Positions 39,358 through 49,473 are shown, counted from the stretch's first letter. The stretch is DNA of 64,000 nucleotides from Trachythela sp. YZ-2020 (GCA_016169945.1 JADLSH010000322.1:1-64000); one strand, 5' to 3'. The notes: generated by a model not told the origin, from the letters alone. Translations and numbers: made by a program.

Positions 39358-39568
39358 TGTCGGAATGCACTATTAAAAGCGCCGCTCTTCACACAATTCA
39401 CAAATATTCAAAATAAAAGATATAATTTTCACAACTCACATTGGCGTATTCGCTACTCGCTATATAAACTCTCTTACAAAATCCCTAATCAGCTGTTTTT
39501 TGTATCTGTCAATCATGTCCTAATATGGAGTCAACAATAACTTACTAAAAATAACAATATTTCCGACA
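39358..39568 (-). repeat. BEL/Pao 3' LTR
   Basis: 211-bp repeat beginning TGTCGG and ending CCGACA, a short inverted terminus typical of LTRs. It is a near-identical direct repeat of 44876-45088. On the minus strand it is preceded by a purine-rich tract (aaataggggag, 39569-39579), the expected polypurine tract, which makes this the 3' LTR. Confidence 0.92.
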
Positions 39569-39668
39569 CTCCCCTATTTAACATCGGAGGTGTTAAATAC
39601 TTATTGCATGCATAATTCCCGAATGTCAACCTATCAAATCTATAATAAACTAAATATATAAAGTCAGT

Positions 39669-42600
39669 TCACTTATCGTTCTCTTCGTCTGCCATGTCAC
39701 TGATACGAATTCTCGCTACTTCGGCTGCATTTCGTCTCGGTCTAAAGGCTGGTGTTTCTGGATTCAACTTCGTATCTCTTCTTTCTCTGTCGCAGCTCAG
39801 CTCCAGTGGATAAAGGTGCTGAATTGGTCGTTCAAGATGGTTTCTCCCCGCTCGAAGTCTCACCGCTCGCACAACACCGTCCATACCAGGCAAAACGTCT
39901 TCCACAATACCCAATCTCCATTGATTTCTGTCTTTCTCGTCTCCCTTTATGATTACAACTTCACCTTTCTTTACAATTTCTGCCGATCCCTTGTGCTTGA
40001 GATTATGTCGTTCGCGCAGACCACGTAAGTATTCGTTTCTCCAACGTTTCCACATTGTATCCTTGCATCGTTTCAGATACTTTGCTCTAGCTCTTAATGG
40101 TCCGGTTTCTTCGAATTCTAGGTGCGGTTTCAATTCTGGATTCAAGTTCGGCTGAGGGCGCATCATACTTTCTGGCGTTATCAAGGGCATTTGAACATCA
40201 TCTTCCACGTACGATAATGGTCGGTTGTTTAAAGCTACTTCGACATCTAATAGGACTTCTTTAAGCTCGATGAACGTTAGAAGACTTTTCCCAATAGACT
40301 TCCTCAGAGCCGCTTTTACTAATCCAACCATACGTTCAAACTGTCCTCCCCACCAGGGGGCTTTGCTGAGGTTAACCTGCCATGTTATTCCCTGATGAGC
40401 GAGGAAATCATTGAACTTTTCACTAGATCTTACTTTCTTCAACCACGACACCGCTCCAACGAAGGTTCGACCATTGTCCGAGTACACTTTTTCTGGTCTG
40501 CCACGTCTGGCTACAAAACTCTTGAAACTCAGAAGAAACTCTCCGGTTTCCATAGATTTTGCCAACTGTAGGTGCAGAGCTCTCGTCAAACTACACGCAT
40601 ATAAGATGACATATGCCTTTCCTTCTCGATTCTTTCTAACTCGGATCTTGAGAGGGCCCGTGTAATCCATCCCGACTACTTGAAATGGAGTGTTCCCTTC
40701 TGTTCGATCTTTCGGGAGTAATCCAGGTGGAGGATTGGCAAAGGCTATGGCTTGAAATCTCTTGCAGCTTTGGCATTTCTTGATGAGACGCTTTGCTAAC
40801 TGTCTTAACCGAGGGACCCAACGTTTCTCGCGAACTCTTGACATCGTGAGACCAACTCCACCGTGGAGTGTGTCTTCGTGCGCTTGCTGTACGAATTTCT
40901 CCGTGTAGATCTCCGTATCTGGAAGGTAAATGGGAAAATGTCCTTGCCCTCTGCCTCGACATTCTAACAATCCAGATTGGTTTCGGTGCAGGTTGAGTTG
41001 CATTTGGTCCGCTTTGTACTTCTCACTCGTTTCGCCTTGTCTTTGGACTCTTTCTTCCCAAAATTTATTTTGTGCTTCGATCTCCTCCGTAGTTAGTGGG
41101 CCAGATATTTTTTCTTTCTTTTTGGTGTTGTGTACGAATCTCCCTATCCATGCACATTTCCGGAGCACCGTCCAGTAATTTCGTCTTTCGAGGAGCTCAC
41201 CAAACACATCTGCTTCTTGAACGGTCGCCAACGCGAACAATTCTCGCACTTTCTTTGCCTCAGATAGCGATTCTTTCGTTGCTTTCGTCGTGATATCTGT
41301 GGGCCAATACTCTGGTTTGGAAAGCCAGGTCGGTCCGTTCCACCACAGCTCGTTGTTCTGGGTTACAGCGCCTCCACGGCTGCCCAAATCCGCAGGATTC
41401 TCGCCTGTTGGTGCGTATCTCCACTCGAGCTTTTTCTGTTGGATTTTGGTGACTCGATTTTGCAGGAACTGCTTGTAGTTTCCTTCGCCTCGAATCCAAT
41501 GAAGGGCTACTGTACTGTCTAGCCAACAGTAAGGGTTTGCAATAGGGAATCCTTCGAGTGCTTCTTTCACATTCGTAACAAGATTTGCCGCCATATGACC
41601 GGCGACCAACTCCTGCCGGGGTATAGTCAGTCCTTGTTTTGCGAGTCTTGCTTTGGCTGTCACGAGACCTTGCGTTTGCCCAGATGGTTGTGTCACTACA
41701 GCGTAGGTGGCTGCCGCTACTCCGTTTCCGCTTGCATCGCCAAATGCGTGAAGAGTGATGTTGGTTATTGGTTCTCGGTACTTTGCTAATGCTCTCACGG
41801 TTGTTATGGACTCTGGCAGCTCGTTTTCCCACCGTTTCCATTTCTTAAGCAGGTCGATCGGTAATGATTGATCCCATCCGCATTTCAAGTTACACGCTTC
41901 GCGATACAACATCTTCCCAAGTGACAAAGGTGATGCCAGTCCCAATGGGTCATAAACCTTTGCGATTTTCGTTAACACTCCTCGTTTGGTTGCTGGTACT
42001 TCACTGTTCGAAATGATAATGCTGATTGTGTCCTCATTCTTATTCCACGCAAGTCCTAGGATACCACAGTTCACATTATCCAGCTGCTTCAGTTGCTGTT
42101 TTGCATATGTCTGATCCACGAATACTCCTTCAGATTGGTTGGATTCTAACGTAGCCTCGCTCGAATGCCACTTGTGTAATTGAAAGGTGGCGTCCTCAAA
42201 TATTTCAGTAGCTTTGACTTTCAGTAGCTGCGCTTCATCGGTTGTTGCTGCGCCCAAGATCAAATCGTCAACGTAGAGTCCCTTTTCAATTTCTTGTACC
42301 GTCTCTGGATTCTTGTCGCGCCACACTTCGAGATGTTGCTTGATCACCGCTCCTAACGGAAATGGAGAAGGAGAAAGTCCGAACAACGCCCTGGTGAACC
42401 TGAAAGTCTCCACTTCCTTTGAATTTAAATCTTTCAACCAATGTAATCTTAGAGCATCCCTGTCTTCTTCACAAATTCGGATTTGTATAAATGCTTGTTT
42501 GATGTCTGCGGTGAGGGCTACAGGGTGAAACCGTTCTCTTACGAGCACACTCCAAAGGTGGTTTTGCAGTGGGGGGCCAGGATTCAGACATTCGTTAAGG

Positions 42601-43325
42601 GATGGAGCCTTATCTTGTACCCGCATCGAAGCATCATACACAATACGAAGCTTTGTACTCTCCGCTTTCTCCCTGATCACCGCTTTATGAGGGATGTAGC
42701 ATTCTTGCCCGATTACTGTGTCTGGGGCACGCTCAATTATACCTTGTTCCAGCTGGTCTCTCATGACTGCATCATAAACCTTGATTTTTCCCGTTTTCTC
42801 GAGTTTGCGTACTAGAGTGCTTAATCTACGCAAGCTGGCCCTTTTTCCATCAGCCAGAGGTGGATTATCACCCTTCCATGTTAGACACGTTTGGTACCAT
42901 CCATTCTCGTTTCTTTGCAATTGTTCCTTAAATTCTTCGAACACTTCATTTTGGTCGAAAGCGGATGAGTCTGCAAGACCCAGCACATCTAATTTACATA
43001 GTTCCTCATAGTTAACTTGTGCAGTTTGAGTAAGTAACAATGCTGAGACATCAAACTCCTGACCAGGTGAAGTAATTGTCCATCCCAACTTGGTGAGGGT
43101 TGCCACTGGATCCCATTCTCCCCCAACAGGCGCCGGTTCTGCTGTGCTTATTCTGGTACATTCACTTATTCCCAAGATTAAATGGACAGGTAAATTAGTC
43201 TTAACGTCCTTGTCATCCATGACTACTCCATCAAGATGTAGGTGTCTTTCCAAGAGGTTCTGATAACCAGAATTCTTTAAGGTCATGAGTTGAGGCTTCT
43301 CTACCTTGGTGACATTGATATCCAT
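39669..43325 (-). CDS. BEL/Pao pol: RT, RNase H, integrase (internal start after a stop)
   Basis: 1218-codon open frame on the minus strand. Approximate residues: a linker after the protease, then RT (~200-480) with RIVYDASMR, LTADIKQAFIQIRI and the catalytic YVDD (~353); RNase H with HAFGDASGNG (~530) and WLDSTVALHWI (~620); an integrase HHCC zinc module with HEDTLHGG and CQSCKRF (~818-855); and the DDE core with DYTGPL (~888), YSDNGRTFVG (~948) and WGGQFERMVGLVK (~993). A C-terminal DUF5641-type tail typical of BEL/Pao ends the protein. The enzymes copy the element's RNA and insert the DNA. The frame is separated from the protease/gag frame by one in-frame stop at 43362, so the ATG at 43325 may not be the natural start. 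The pol part itself looks undamaged. Confidence 0.93.
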   Translation of the reverse strand: MDINVTKVEKPQLMTLKNSGYQNLLERHLHLDGVVMDDKDVKTNLPVHLILGISECTRISTAEPAPVGGEWDPVATLTKLGWTITSPGQEFDVSALLLTQTAQVNYEELCKLDVLGLADSSAFDQNEVFEEFKEQLQRNENGWYQTCLTWKGDNPPLADGKRASLRRLSTLVRKLEKTGKIKVYDAVMRDQLEQGIIERAPDTVIGQECYIPHKAVIREKAESTKLRIVYDASMRVQDKAPSLNECLNPGPPLQNHLWSVLVRERFHPVALTADIKQAFIQIRICEEDRDALRLHWLKDLNSKEVETFRFTRALFGLSPSPFPLGAVIKQHLEVWRDKNPETVQEIEKGLYVDDLILGAATTDEAQLLKVKATEIFEDATFQLHKWHSSEATLESNQSEGVFVDQTYAKQQLKQLDNVNCGILGLAWNKNEDTISIIISNSEVPATKRGVLTKIAKVYDPLGLASPLSLGKMLYREACNLKCGWDQSLPIDLLKKWKRWENELPESITTVRALAKYREPITNITLHAFGDASGNGVAAATYAVVTQPSGQTQGLVTAKARLAKQGLTIPRQELVAGHMAANLVTNVKEALEGFPIANPYCWLDSTVALHWIRGEGNYKQFLQNRVTKIQQKKLEWRYAPTGENPADLGSRGGAVTQNNELWWNGPTWLSKPEYWPTDITTKATKESLSEAKKVRELFALATVQEADVFGELLERRNYWTVLRKCAWIGRFVHNTKKKEKISGPLTTEEIEAQNKFWEERVQRQGETSEKYKADQMQLNLHRNQSGLLECRGRGQGHFPIYLPDTEIYTEKFVQQAHEDTLHGGVGLTMSRVREKRWVPRLRQLAKRLIKKCQSCKRFQAIAFANPPPGLLPKDRTEGNTPFQVVGMDYTGPLKIRVRKNREGKAYVILYACSLTRALHLQLAKSMETGEFLLSFKSFVARRGRPEKVYSDNGRTFVGAVSWLKKVRSSEKFNDFLAHQGITWQVNLSKAPWWGGQFERMVGLVKAALRKSIGKSLLTFIELKEVLLDVEVALNNRPLSYVEDDVQMPLITPESMMRPQPNLNPELKPHLEFEETGPLRARAKYLKRCKDTMWKRWRNEYLRGLRERHNLKHKGSAEIVKKGEVVIIKGDEKDRNQWRLGIVEDVLPGMDGVVRAVRLRAGRNHLERPIQHLYPLELSCDRERRDTKLNPETPAFRPRRNAAEVARIRISDMADEENDK

Positions 43326-43361
43326 TGCAAAGGATTTACTCAGCGAGTTGACATTGATATT

Positions 43362-44018
43362 TTAAATGTCCATCCTTCTTGTTGTGGTGCTCAACATCTT
43401 TTCGATTTGTCGCATTCCTGAACTAATGGGTTTGACTCCAATCCGCTTGAGCAAACTGATGGAAGCATAGGAACTCCCAGATCCCGAATCCAACAATGCA
43501 CGGCACTTCACTCCTTTCACATCTACAACGACCACTGGATATATAACCTGCTGTTCGTTTCCTTGATTAGTTGTCATCAAGTTTTCACTCGGCAGTTTTT
43601 CACAAATTGATGAATGGTGCTTAGCATCACAGATTCGACATTTTGAAGTACTCTTACAGTCCGAAGCTCTATGTCCTGAGCCGGTACAGTTGAAACAAAG
43701 ACGTTTCCGTTGTAGAATCTGCCGTCGCTCACCAGGCTTGGTTACACTGCTACAATCGGTTGACTTGTGATCTGGTTTTTCACAATAAACACAAGTGCGT
43801 TGTTGAGTTTTGTAGGAAGATCCACCTTGGTTTGAGTATTCATTCAGTTTCTTTCGTGCTAGGCATGGGTTCCTTTCGGTCCACTTCCGCAGTGCCTCGA
43901 CAAACTTTGGAAAGTCCCATTCTCTCCAGTCGTCATCCGTTCGTAGTAAATCTCCAGTATCCCTTCGAGTTTGTCTACTGACATTCGAACATAACCATTT
44001 ATCTCTGTTAATTTCCAT
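43362..44018 (-). pseudogene. BEL/Pao gag zinc knuckles and aspartic protease region
   Basis: Minus-strand frame carrying CCHC knuckles CVYCEKPDHKSTDC and CFNCTGSGHRASDC plus a third, CRICDAKHHSSIC. The retropepsin-like active site RALLDSGSGSSYAS follows (about 43490). It is in the same frame as pol but is closed by a stop at 43362. Next to it the motif gacattgatat occurs twice within ~40 bp (near 43316 and 43351), suggesting a small local duplication that introduced the stop. Upstream it is joined to the capsid frame only through a frameshift in the overlap 43859-44018. The protease would process the polyprotein. Confidence 0.8.
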
Positions 44019-44910
44019 AATGTTTCAAGCGCTTGTACGTTGAATAGCAATTTTTCATAGAACTCGTGTATTTTCGCGGGTTGTGTACCACTGATAACAG
44101 GTAAAGCCATGATGTTTTGCACATAAGCGTTAACAATCTCTGTAGTGTTGCCATACTTAGTTTTCAAAATATGTTTTGCTCTAGTATATCCCTCCGTTGA
44201 AAATGGTAACCCATCTATGGTCGATCGAACATTTGGTTTCAAAACTTCCTTTAGATAGGCGAATTTAGTTACCCCTGGTAGATCACTGTTGTTATCTATT
44301 TCGGCCTCGAACACGTTCCAAAATCGTAGCCAATCTGTGGGTGCGCCATTAAATGGGGTTATAACTAACTTCGGAAGCTTGGTTCGTATTTGATCCGTGT
44401 TGGACTTTGCTGTCGAATTCGTTGTCGCTTTTCCTTTTTTGATTTCCTCAACCTTGCTTTCGAATTGAAGTTTTTGTTCGTATTGTTCTTTTTCAAACTG
44501 CATTTGTTGTGCTCGTTCAGCTTCTTTCGCTTTGCTCGCTTCGTCGGCTTTTATCTTGTCCAAATACTGCTGTAGTCTTTCGACTTCCACGTCAACTTCC
44601 TCGACTTGTTTTTCGATATTTTTACTCCAACTTGCAATCGCTTCATCGTCCTCGCCTAGTTCGAATTTCTTCTCTCAAATCTGCGACTTGATTTCCTCGA
44701 TGTTGCTGTAACCTTTATCAATGCTTCGCGATGTCGTTGAATTGCGACCGTATTTGCTTTGATGACAATATCTGTTGTTTTGTCGAACGTAAATTTTAAA
44801 AGCTTTAATTTTCCCGTTAAATCCTTCTGTAATTTCTCCATAATGTACTTCAAATCGCGTCGGTAGGTGCCACTTTGTCGGAATGCACTATTAAAAGCGC
44901 CGCTCTTCAC
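43859..44910 (-). pseudogene. BEL/Pao gag, coiled-coil and DUF1759-type capsid region (frameshifted)
   Basis: The gag N-terminus (44910-44656; MKSGAFNSAFRQSGTYRRDL) and the middle frame (44590-43859) are in different frames, with a shift near 44600-44660. The middle part has a charged coiled coil (VERLQQYLDKIKADEASKAK) and a DUF1759-like capsid module: KLVITPFNGAPTDWLRFWNVF, KFAYLKEVLKP and ARHILK-like repeats. A second frameshift separates it from the zinc-knuckle frame. The protein would package the element's RNA. Together with the stop at 43362 these lesions make this copy non-autonomous. Confidence 0.8.
44859..44872 (-). promoter_or_regulatory. Candidate primer-binding site of the BEL/Pao element
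   Basis: Three bases inside the 5' LTR the minus strand reads tggcacctaccgac. It starts with TGG, as a site complementary to a tRNA 3' CCA end should. I cannot name the tRNA. Confidence 0.55.
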
Positions 44911-45088
44911 AACAATTCACAAATATTCAAAATAAAAGATATAATTTTCACAACTCACATTGGCGTATTCGCTACACGCTATATAAAACTCTCTTACAAA
45001 ATCACTAATCAGCTGTTTTTTGTATGTGTCAATCATGTCCTAATATGGAGTCAACAATAACTTACTAAAAATAACAATATTTCCGACA
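44876..45088 (-). repeat. BEL/Pao 5' LTR
   Basis: 213-bp partner of the LTR at 39358-39568, with the same TGTCGG...CCGACA ends. The two differ by a handful of substitutions and small indels (for example ctactcgc/ctacacgc and tgtatctg/tgtatgtg), so the insertion is old enough to have diverged slightly. The outer flanks of the two LTRs (cttta and tccgt) do not match, so no target-site duplication is visible. Confidence 0.92.
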
Positions 45089-45089
45089 T

Positions 45090-45578
45090 CCGTTTCGACT
45101 CTTGAGTCGACTTGTTCTGCTACTTTTAAAACAGGCAACTACATTTGTATTTTTAGTATTCAGGATTTTAAAATACCAACACCAATAATGCTTGCATTAT
45201 TTTTTAAAACAAACTTAAATTCGTACTTGGTATTTGTGCAAACTCAAACTTTTTATAAACAGGCACAAACCACCTAGCCGGCCGCCTTGTCCTTGACCTT
45301 GTCCTTAGAAAATGTTTAAATATATTAAAACATGAAAATACAATTTCAAACTCATAATTCAGTGACTACAAGATATGTACATTTTTTACCAATAAATATA
45401 TGAAATGCAAAAAAGCAAACTGACCAATGCGAATATGAAATTTCAAGATTTTAAATAGCCAGCAGTGTAATTGTATTATTAATACACAGTATTATTTTAA
45501 AATCCTGAAAACCAAAAATACAAATGTAGTTGCCTGTTTAAAAGTAGCAGAACAAAGTCGACTGAAGAGTCGAAACGG
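45090..45578. mobile_element. MITE with ~83-bp terminal inverted repeats, abutting the LTR
   Basis: Left arm 45090-45172 (ccgtttcgactcttgagtcg, then caggcaactacatttgtatt) and right arm 45494-45578 are reverse complements with few mismatches. The interior is AT-rich and non-coding. The left end lies one base from the end of the BEL LTR. Confidence 0.8.
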
Positions 45579-47466
45579 TGTAGTTCTTTTTACACCCCGG
45601 CTCAAGTTGTTTGTAAAAACAGATGCGAAACACAAGCTAGATACTCTAGTCAATTCGACAAAACACAACTGCTAGAACATTTATATATAAGAGCAAAGAG
45701 CCATTCCATCGTCGTGCGGTGCGAAAAACTGACCATCTACGACTCTACATGCAGCCGAAAATGAGAAAACAAATGTCAAAAAATTATATATAGTTCATGC
45801 ATCGCAGAATAAATGGATTTCATAGACGATTAAAAACATCTTAAAATAACTAAAAGACAAAATATATTCGACCTGGTAATGTTTGTAGTTTACAACAAGC
45901 TTTAGATGAAAACTAACCGTTTTAACTTGAAAACCCGCTCCGAATATTAGACATTTGCCAAAAACGTGAAAGCATGCATGCTAGCGCTCATTATCATTAT
46001 TTGTTTTGTTTTAGTTCAACCCCTCCGGTTGCCAAATTTTCACTCCTCTAAAGATACGCCATAAACTGTTAATGTTTTAACCAACTGGAACACTGGAATT
46101 TTTTTGAAAATATGACGTATACGATACCCTAGCTCTGGCATCGATACCCTCTGGCATCCCGCATACAGACACAGGTTAAAGATTAACAGACGTGGAACTC
46201 GCGCGTGATCTTGTCCCCAATTTTTTAATGCCCAATTGCGCATGCGCGAACCCCTGGCAAGTGTCATGAACATTTTTAATCAGGAATTAGATGAGAAAAA
46301 CCCAAATTTTGGCAATAAAACAGCGATTTTCAATTTCAAAAGCGTTCACAATTTTTACAAATGGGCTAGGACCAGAGCATTTTAACAAGAAATGGCTTTA
46401 TAAAAACGGTTTGGTACGGAGAAAAACGGGAAAAACATGCCTCGAGGAGTGCATTTTGACTATTTTCAGTTAAATTAACTTTGACAAATCGATTTTTGCA
46501 AATTCTTCAACTTTGGAAGCCTATATCTTCTTAAAATACTAAGTTTCCGGGGAAATCTTATTCTTACAAGGTTATGGTGGAAAGTTTTTCAGATTTTATT
46601 CAAATTTTACAAGTTTTAAAAATAGATAAAGTCAGAAAACAAAAAGACACAGCCAGCCATGTATCTGTATGAAATAACTTTATCGTGCACGAAAATATTC
46701 ATTACATAACTTGTTTATATACTTTATACCACAGGTTTTTAAACCATTGCTAACAGATGGGATACTTATAATGTAAGAGATCGCCTTGTTTGTGTTTAAA
46801 GCTCAAAAAACGTTTCTAAAATGCGGCTGTGTTGTGCCCTGATGCAAAACAACCATATATAAACAAAATGGCAATCTGTGACTTCCCAAACTTTGGCAGG
46901 ATGTAGCTATGTTATTACGTACTCTTTTAGCTTTGATTTACTCTAAAATTCAATATCTTAGACGTCTCACAAAACGTTTCAAAATTGTCGTAAAACTTCA
47001 ACTGTTTTTGAACAGTATTTTCATACTATGAAGTTTTTGAGATTAAATATGTTGTTTCTTATTCTATAACGCATTTGAATTAATATTAAAACACTTTGTA
47101 AGATTACTCATTGTTGTATTGACCACACAGGATGAACTACGCATTTTGACTAAAACCATAAACTATAGTGCATGCCAATTGACGGCAAAACTGAAAGAGC
47201 AAGTATGCAAAATAGACACTTACCCGTTTAAAACGCTTTAAAACTCGAAAACCTGGTCCATTCTCGGTCTTTTGACTGATTTTTTTTCCTGTTGACTTTA
47301 GTAAGTGAAAGTCCTCTACAAAATTTTCATTTATCATATCATGTTTCGAAGACTTTATGCCGTAACATATTTTCCATATCTTCACTTGTGAGATATCGAT
47401 CACGTGATCATTTCCCGCCAATGGCTTTGTGTTTGAAGTTGTCAATGACTATATAATAAAAAGAAC
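45579..47466. other. Non-coding stretch
   Basis: No gene supported. ORFs here (46040-46273 minus, 46291-46473 plus, 47137-47445 minus) lack known motifs and have AT-driven composition. No repeats with clear ends are seen. Confidence 0.5.
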
Positions 47467-47603
47467 ATTACACGGTGGCTTGAAGATATGAATTTTATCT
47501 TCTCGTGTTGAAAACCATATTTTACTCCTTCGCTGCGCTCACTCGTAAAATATGGTTTTCACCACTCGAAGATAAAATTAATATCTTCGCGCCGCCGTGT
47601 AAT
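47467..47603. mobile_element. Foldback MITE (137 bp)
   Basis: Ends attacacggtggc and gccgccgtgtaat; inside are matching arms gaagatatgaattttatctt, aaaaccatattttac and their reverse complements. The centre is tccttcgctgcgctcact. The inverted similarity continues weakly ~10 bp outside on both sides (aaaaagaac / atcctctattt), so true ends may lie slightly farther out. Confidence 0.8.
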
Positions 47604-47668
47604 ATCCTCTATTTATTTCCCGACTCCTGAGTACAAAACAATGTACAAAACAATTTTTGAAAAATAGT

Positions 47669-47825
47669 TGAAGGGTTTTGTAGATGGAAATTATCGAGTG
47701 TAAATTCTATACGTTTATGAGACATAACCAGGAACAGTTGCGAAAAATGCAACTATATGTCCCTGGCAGGAGTTGAATCTGCGGCCCTGCGATTCCGGTG
47801 CAGCGCTCTAACCAACTGAGCTACA
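47669..47825 (-). mobile_element. tRNA-derived SINE-like copy (minus)
   Basis: Minus-strand copy of the repeat at 47940-48098, with A box tagctcagttgg and a B-box region ggttcaattcc-like (here gattcaactcc). It lacks the first acceptor-stem bases present in the plus copy. With that copy it forms a head-to-head inverted repeat separated by about 114 bp. Confidence 0.7.
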
Positions 47826-47862
47826 TTCAACTATTATTCAATCGAGTGAGATGCCAACAAAA
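47826..47862 (+). repeat. 37-bp direct repeat, copy 1
   Basis: The sequence ttcaactattattcaatcga, continuing to gatgccaacaaaa, is repeated at 48099-48135. The first copy abuts the tRNA end of the minus SINE; the second abuts the 3' end of the plus SINE. Confidence 0.85.
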
Positions 47863-47939
47863 TTTAATATTTACCCATAACCTAACATGGCATTACCATC
47901 ATATATATACATGAACTTGTGGTTAGAGCTCGACATCTG

Positions 47940-48098
47940 GACTCTGTAGCTCAGTTGGTTAGAGCGCTGCACCGGAATCGCAGGGCCGCAGGTTCAATTC
48001 CTGCCAGGGACCTATAGTTGCATTTTTCGCAACTGTTCCTGGTTATGTCTAATAAACGTATAGAATTTACACTCGATAATTTCCATCTACAAAAACCC
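47940..48098 (+). mobile_element. tRNA-derived SINE-like copy (plus)
   Basis: The first 73 bp fold as a near-complete tRNA cloverleaf. The acceptor pairs 6 of 7, the D arm is gctc/gagc with a tagctcagttgg A box, and the T arm gcagg/cctgc with ggttcaattcc is perfect. The anticodon arm has a mismatch and position 33 is not U, so I read it as tRNA-derived rather than a working tRNA. A ~90-bp tail follows (ctatagttgcatttttcgca, then ccatctacaaaaaccc) with a gttgc...gcaac hairpin. A-box and B-box sequences would support Pol III transcription. Confidence 0.7.
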
Positions 48099-48135
48099 TT
48101 CAACTATTATTCAATCGAGTGAGATGCCAACAAAA
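48099..48135 (+). repeat. 37-bp direct repeat, copy 2
   Basis: Second copy of the 47826-47862 repeat, directly after the SINE tail. It continues into a run of A/T and a duplicated GC-rich module. Confidence 0.85.
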
Positions 48136-48190
48136 AATAATATTTTTGAAAAGGGTTTTCTCTCGACCTAAACTCGCGCATGCGCATAAA

Positions 48191-48537
48191 GTAGAAAACC
48201 GTCCACGACGTAGGGTCCATGACATAATGGCGGACGACTTGGCTTTCGGCTATGTTGTCACATATTCGGGTGTAAATATTCGAGCGGAATTAGCACCCTC
48301 GCACGGCGGTTCGCGCCGGCTCGGGGAATATGTCCCGCTGACTCCCGAGTACAAAATTTTTTTTGAAAAAGTTTGCAAAATGACAGCTGAGTCGTAGAAA
48401 ACCACCCAAAGTCCAACGTCCAATGCCCATGAAATAATGGCGGACGACTTTGCATTCCGCTAAGTTGTCACATACCCGGGTGTAAATATGCGAGCGGAAT
48501 TGGTACCCTCGCACGGCGCTCCGCGCCGGCTCGGGGA
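48191..48537 (+). repeat. Duplicated ~140-bp GC-richer module
   Basis: Two direct copies, 48191-48327 and 48394-48537. They share gtagaaaacc, taatggcggacgactt, cgggtgtaaatat, gagcggaatt, accctcgcacggcg and cgcgccggctcgggga. A third, partial relative (cccgactcctgagtacaaaa) lies near 47625. The small ORFs in this module are by-products. Origin unknown. Confidence 0.75.
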
Positions 48538-48620
48538 TTACTCAGTTCTGCAAGCAGGTTGTTTTATCACATTTTAATGTACATTAGTACATTATTATTT
48601 CGCTAGACTATTCCAAAACA

Positions 48621-48963
48621 TAGAGCTGCTCCCATCGGGTTACGGATATTTTCGTAATCGATTAATGGCTGTCAACAATCGATTAATATCGATTAATCGT
48701 ATTGAATATATTAAATTATCAAACGCTCAAAACGTGACGTAATTAACGAGAAAACGTGACTTTTCGAAAAGTAAACATCGCAAAAAATGTTTCCACTCTA
48801 CTGTTCTGAGAGCACGAGAATACTTATTTGTTCGCATTCTCCTAATTCCAGAAAGAAAGTTTAGGTAAATATTATGCTGCGCATAATGGTTGTTCTCAAT
48901 GATCCGATTATTGTTAAGAAAAATGATTGCCAAAAAATAATCGATTAATCGGGAGCAGCTCTA
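48621..48963. mobile_element. hAT-type MITE (343 bp) with perfect 8-bp TSD
   Basis: Terminal inverted repeats tagagctgctccc (48621-48633) and gggagcagctcta (48951-48963) are flanked by identical 8-bp copies of ccaaaaca at 48613-48620 and 48964-48971. Subterminal aatcgattaatcg motifs occur near both ends. Eight-base target-site duplications and TIRs of this length fit the hAT superfamily. There is no transposase, so the element is non-autonomous and would need a hAT transposase acting in trans. Confidence 0.9.
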
Positions 48964-48971
48964 CCAAAACA

Positions 48972-49325
48972 CCTACGGTGTACTGCGGGTAGATATTAAT
49001 ATGGTCCAGTTTTTTGATCACTCTGTTAGTCGACACCTTTTGACTAGACTAAGAGACATTTGTATAAACACTATATCTTACTACATTGAACTTCAATGCC
49101 CATAATCCCCACAACATTGATCAGAAGACAGGATATTTGTGGATGTGCACCCAGCCTAGGCCCTAGGACTCTTACTATGCGTTAATATGCAGGCGGCGGT
49201 GACGTCACATTAAAAAAGGAACGTGTGCACGGAGACTGGAGACTAGTTTGAAGTGCACCGTGGGATGTTGCGGGTGTGATTTTTTAAAGCGCAACTTGTT
49301 TAATATTATTGACAATCACATTGAC
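48972..49325. other. Non-coding stretch
   Basis: No ORF or repeat with clear ends. It could be intronic sequence downstream of the asparaginase-like exon on the minus strand, but nothing proves this. Confidence 0.4.
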
Positions 49326-49473
49326 CTGAATTCAAAGTGGATCTATCCATTATCATTGCATCACATTCTACTTGGCCAATCTCATTGAGAACAGCTCCAT
49401 GTCCCGCATTGAAATTTGGATTGTCTTCCAAACTGTTTACAGCTCTCTCTACAGTGTCGACTGCAGAACCACC
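49326..49473 (-). CDS. Single exon of an isoaspartyl peptidase/L-asparaginase-like gene
   Basis: A 148-bp minus-strand segment lies between a 3' splice site (tcatttgatcatgcag) and a 5' splice site (aattcag|gtcaat). It encodes GGSAVDTVERAVNSLEDNPN, then FNAGHGAVLNEIGQVECDA and MIMDRSTLNSG. This is a well-conserved part of the N-terminal nucleophile hydrolases that cleave L-asparagine and beta-aspartyl peptides (ASRGL1-like). The fragment includes the (F)NAGHGSVL-like strand but not the catalytic Thr, which lies farther C-terminal. It begins in phase 0 and ends after the first base of a Gly codon. No other exon of the gene is found in the window. It is therefore either one exon of a gene with long introns full of mobile elements, or a stranded copy. 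The frame has no damage. Confidence 0.75.

Noticed and set aside
39752..43011. Plus-strand ORFs across the BEL/Pao element
   Set aside because: They are antisense shadows of the long minus-strand pol frame with clear motifs.
47940..48012. Functional tRNA gene
   Set aside because: The A and B boxes are good, but the anticodon arm has a mismatch, position 33 is not U and the acceptor has an A-A pair. It is linked to a SINE-like tail and present twice inverted.
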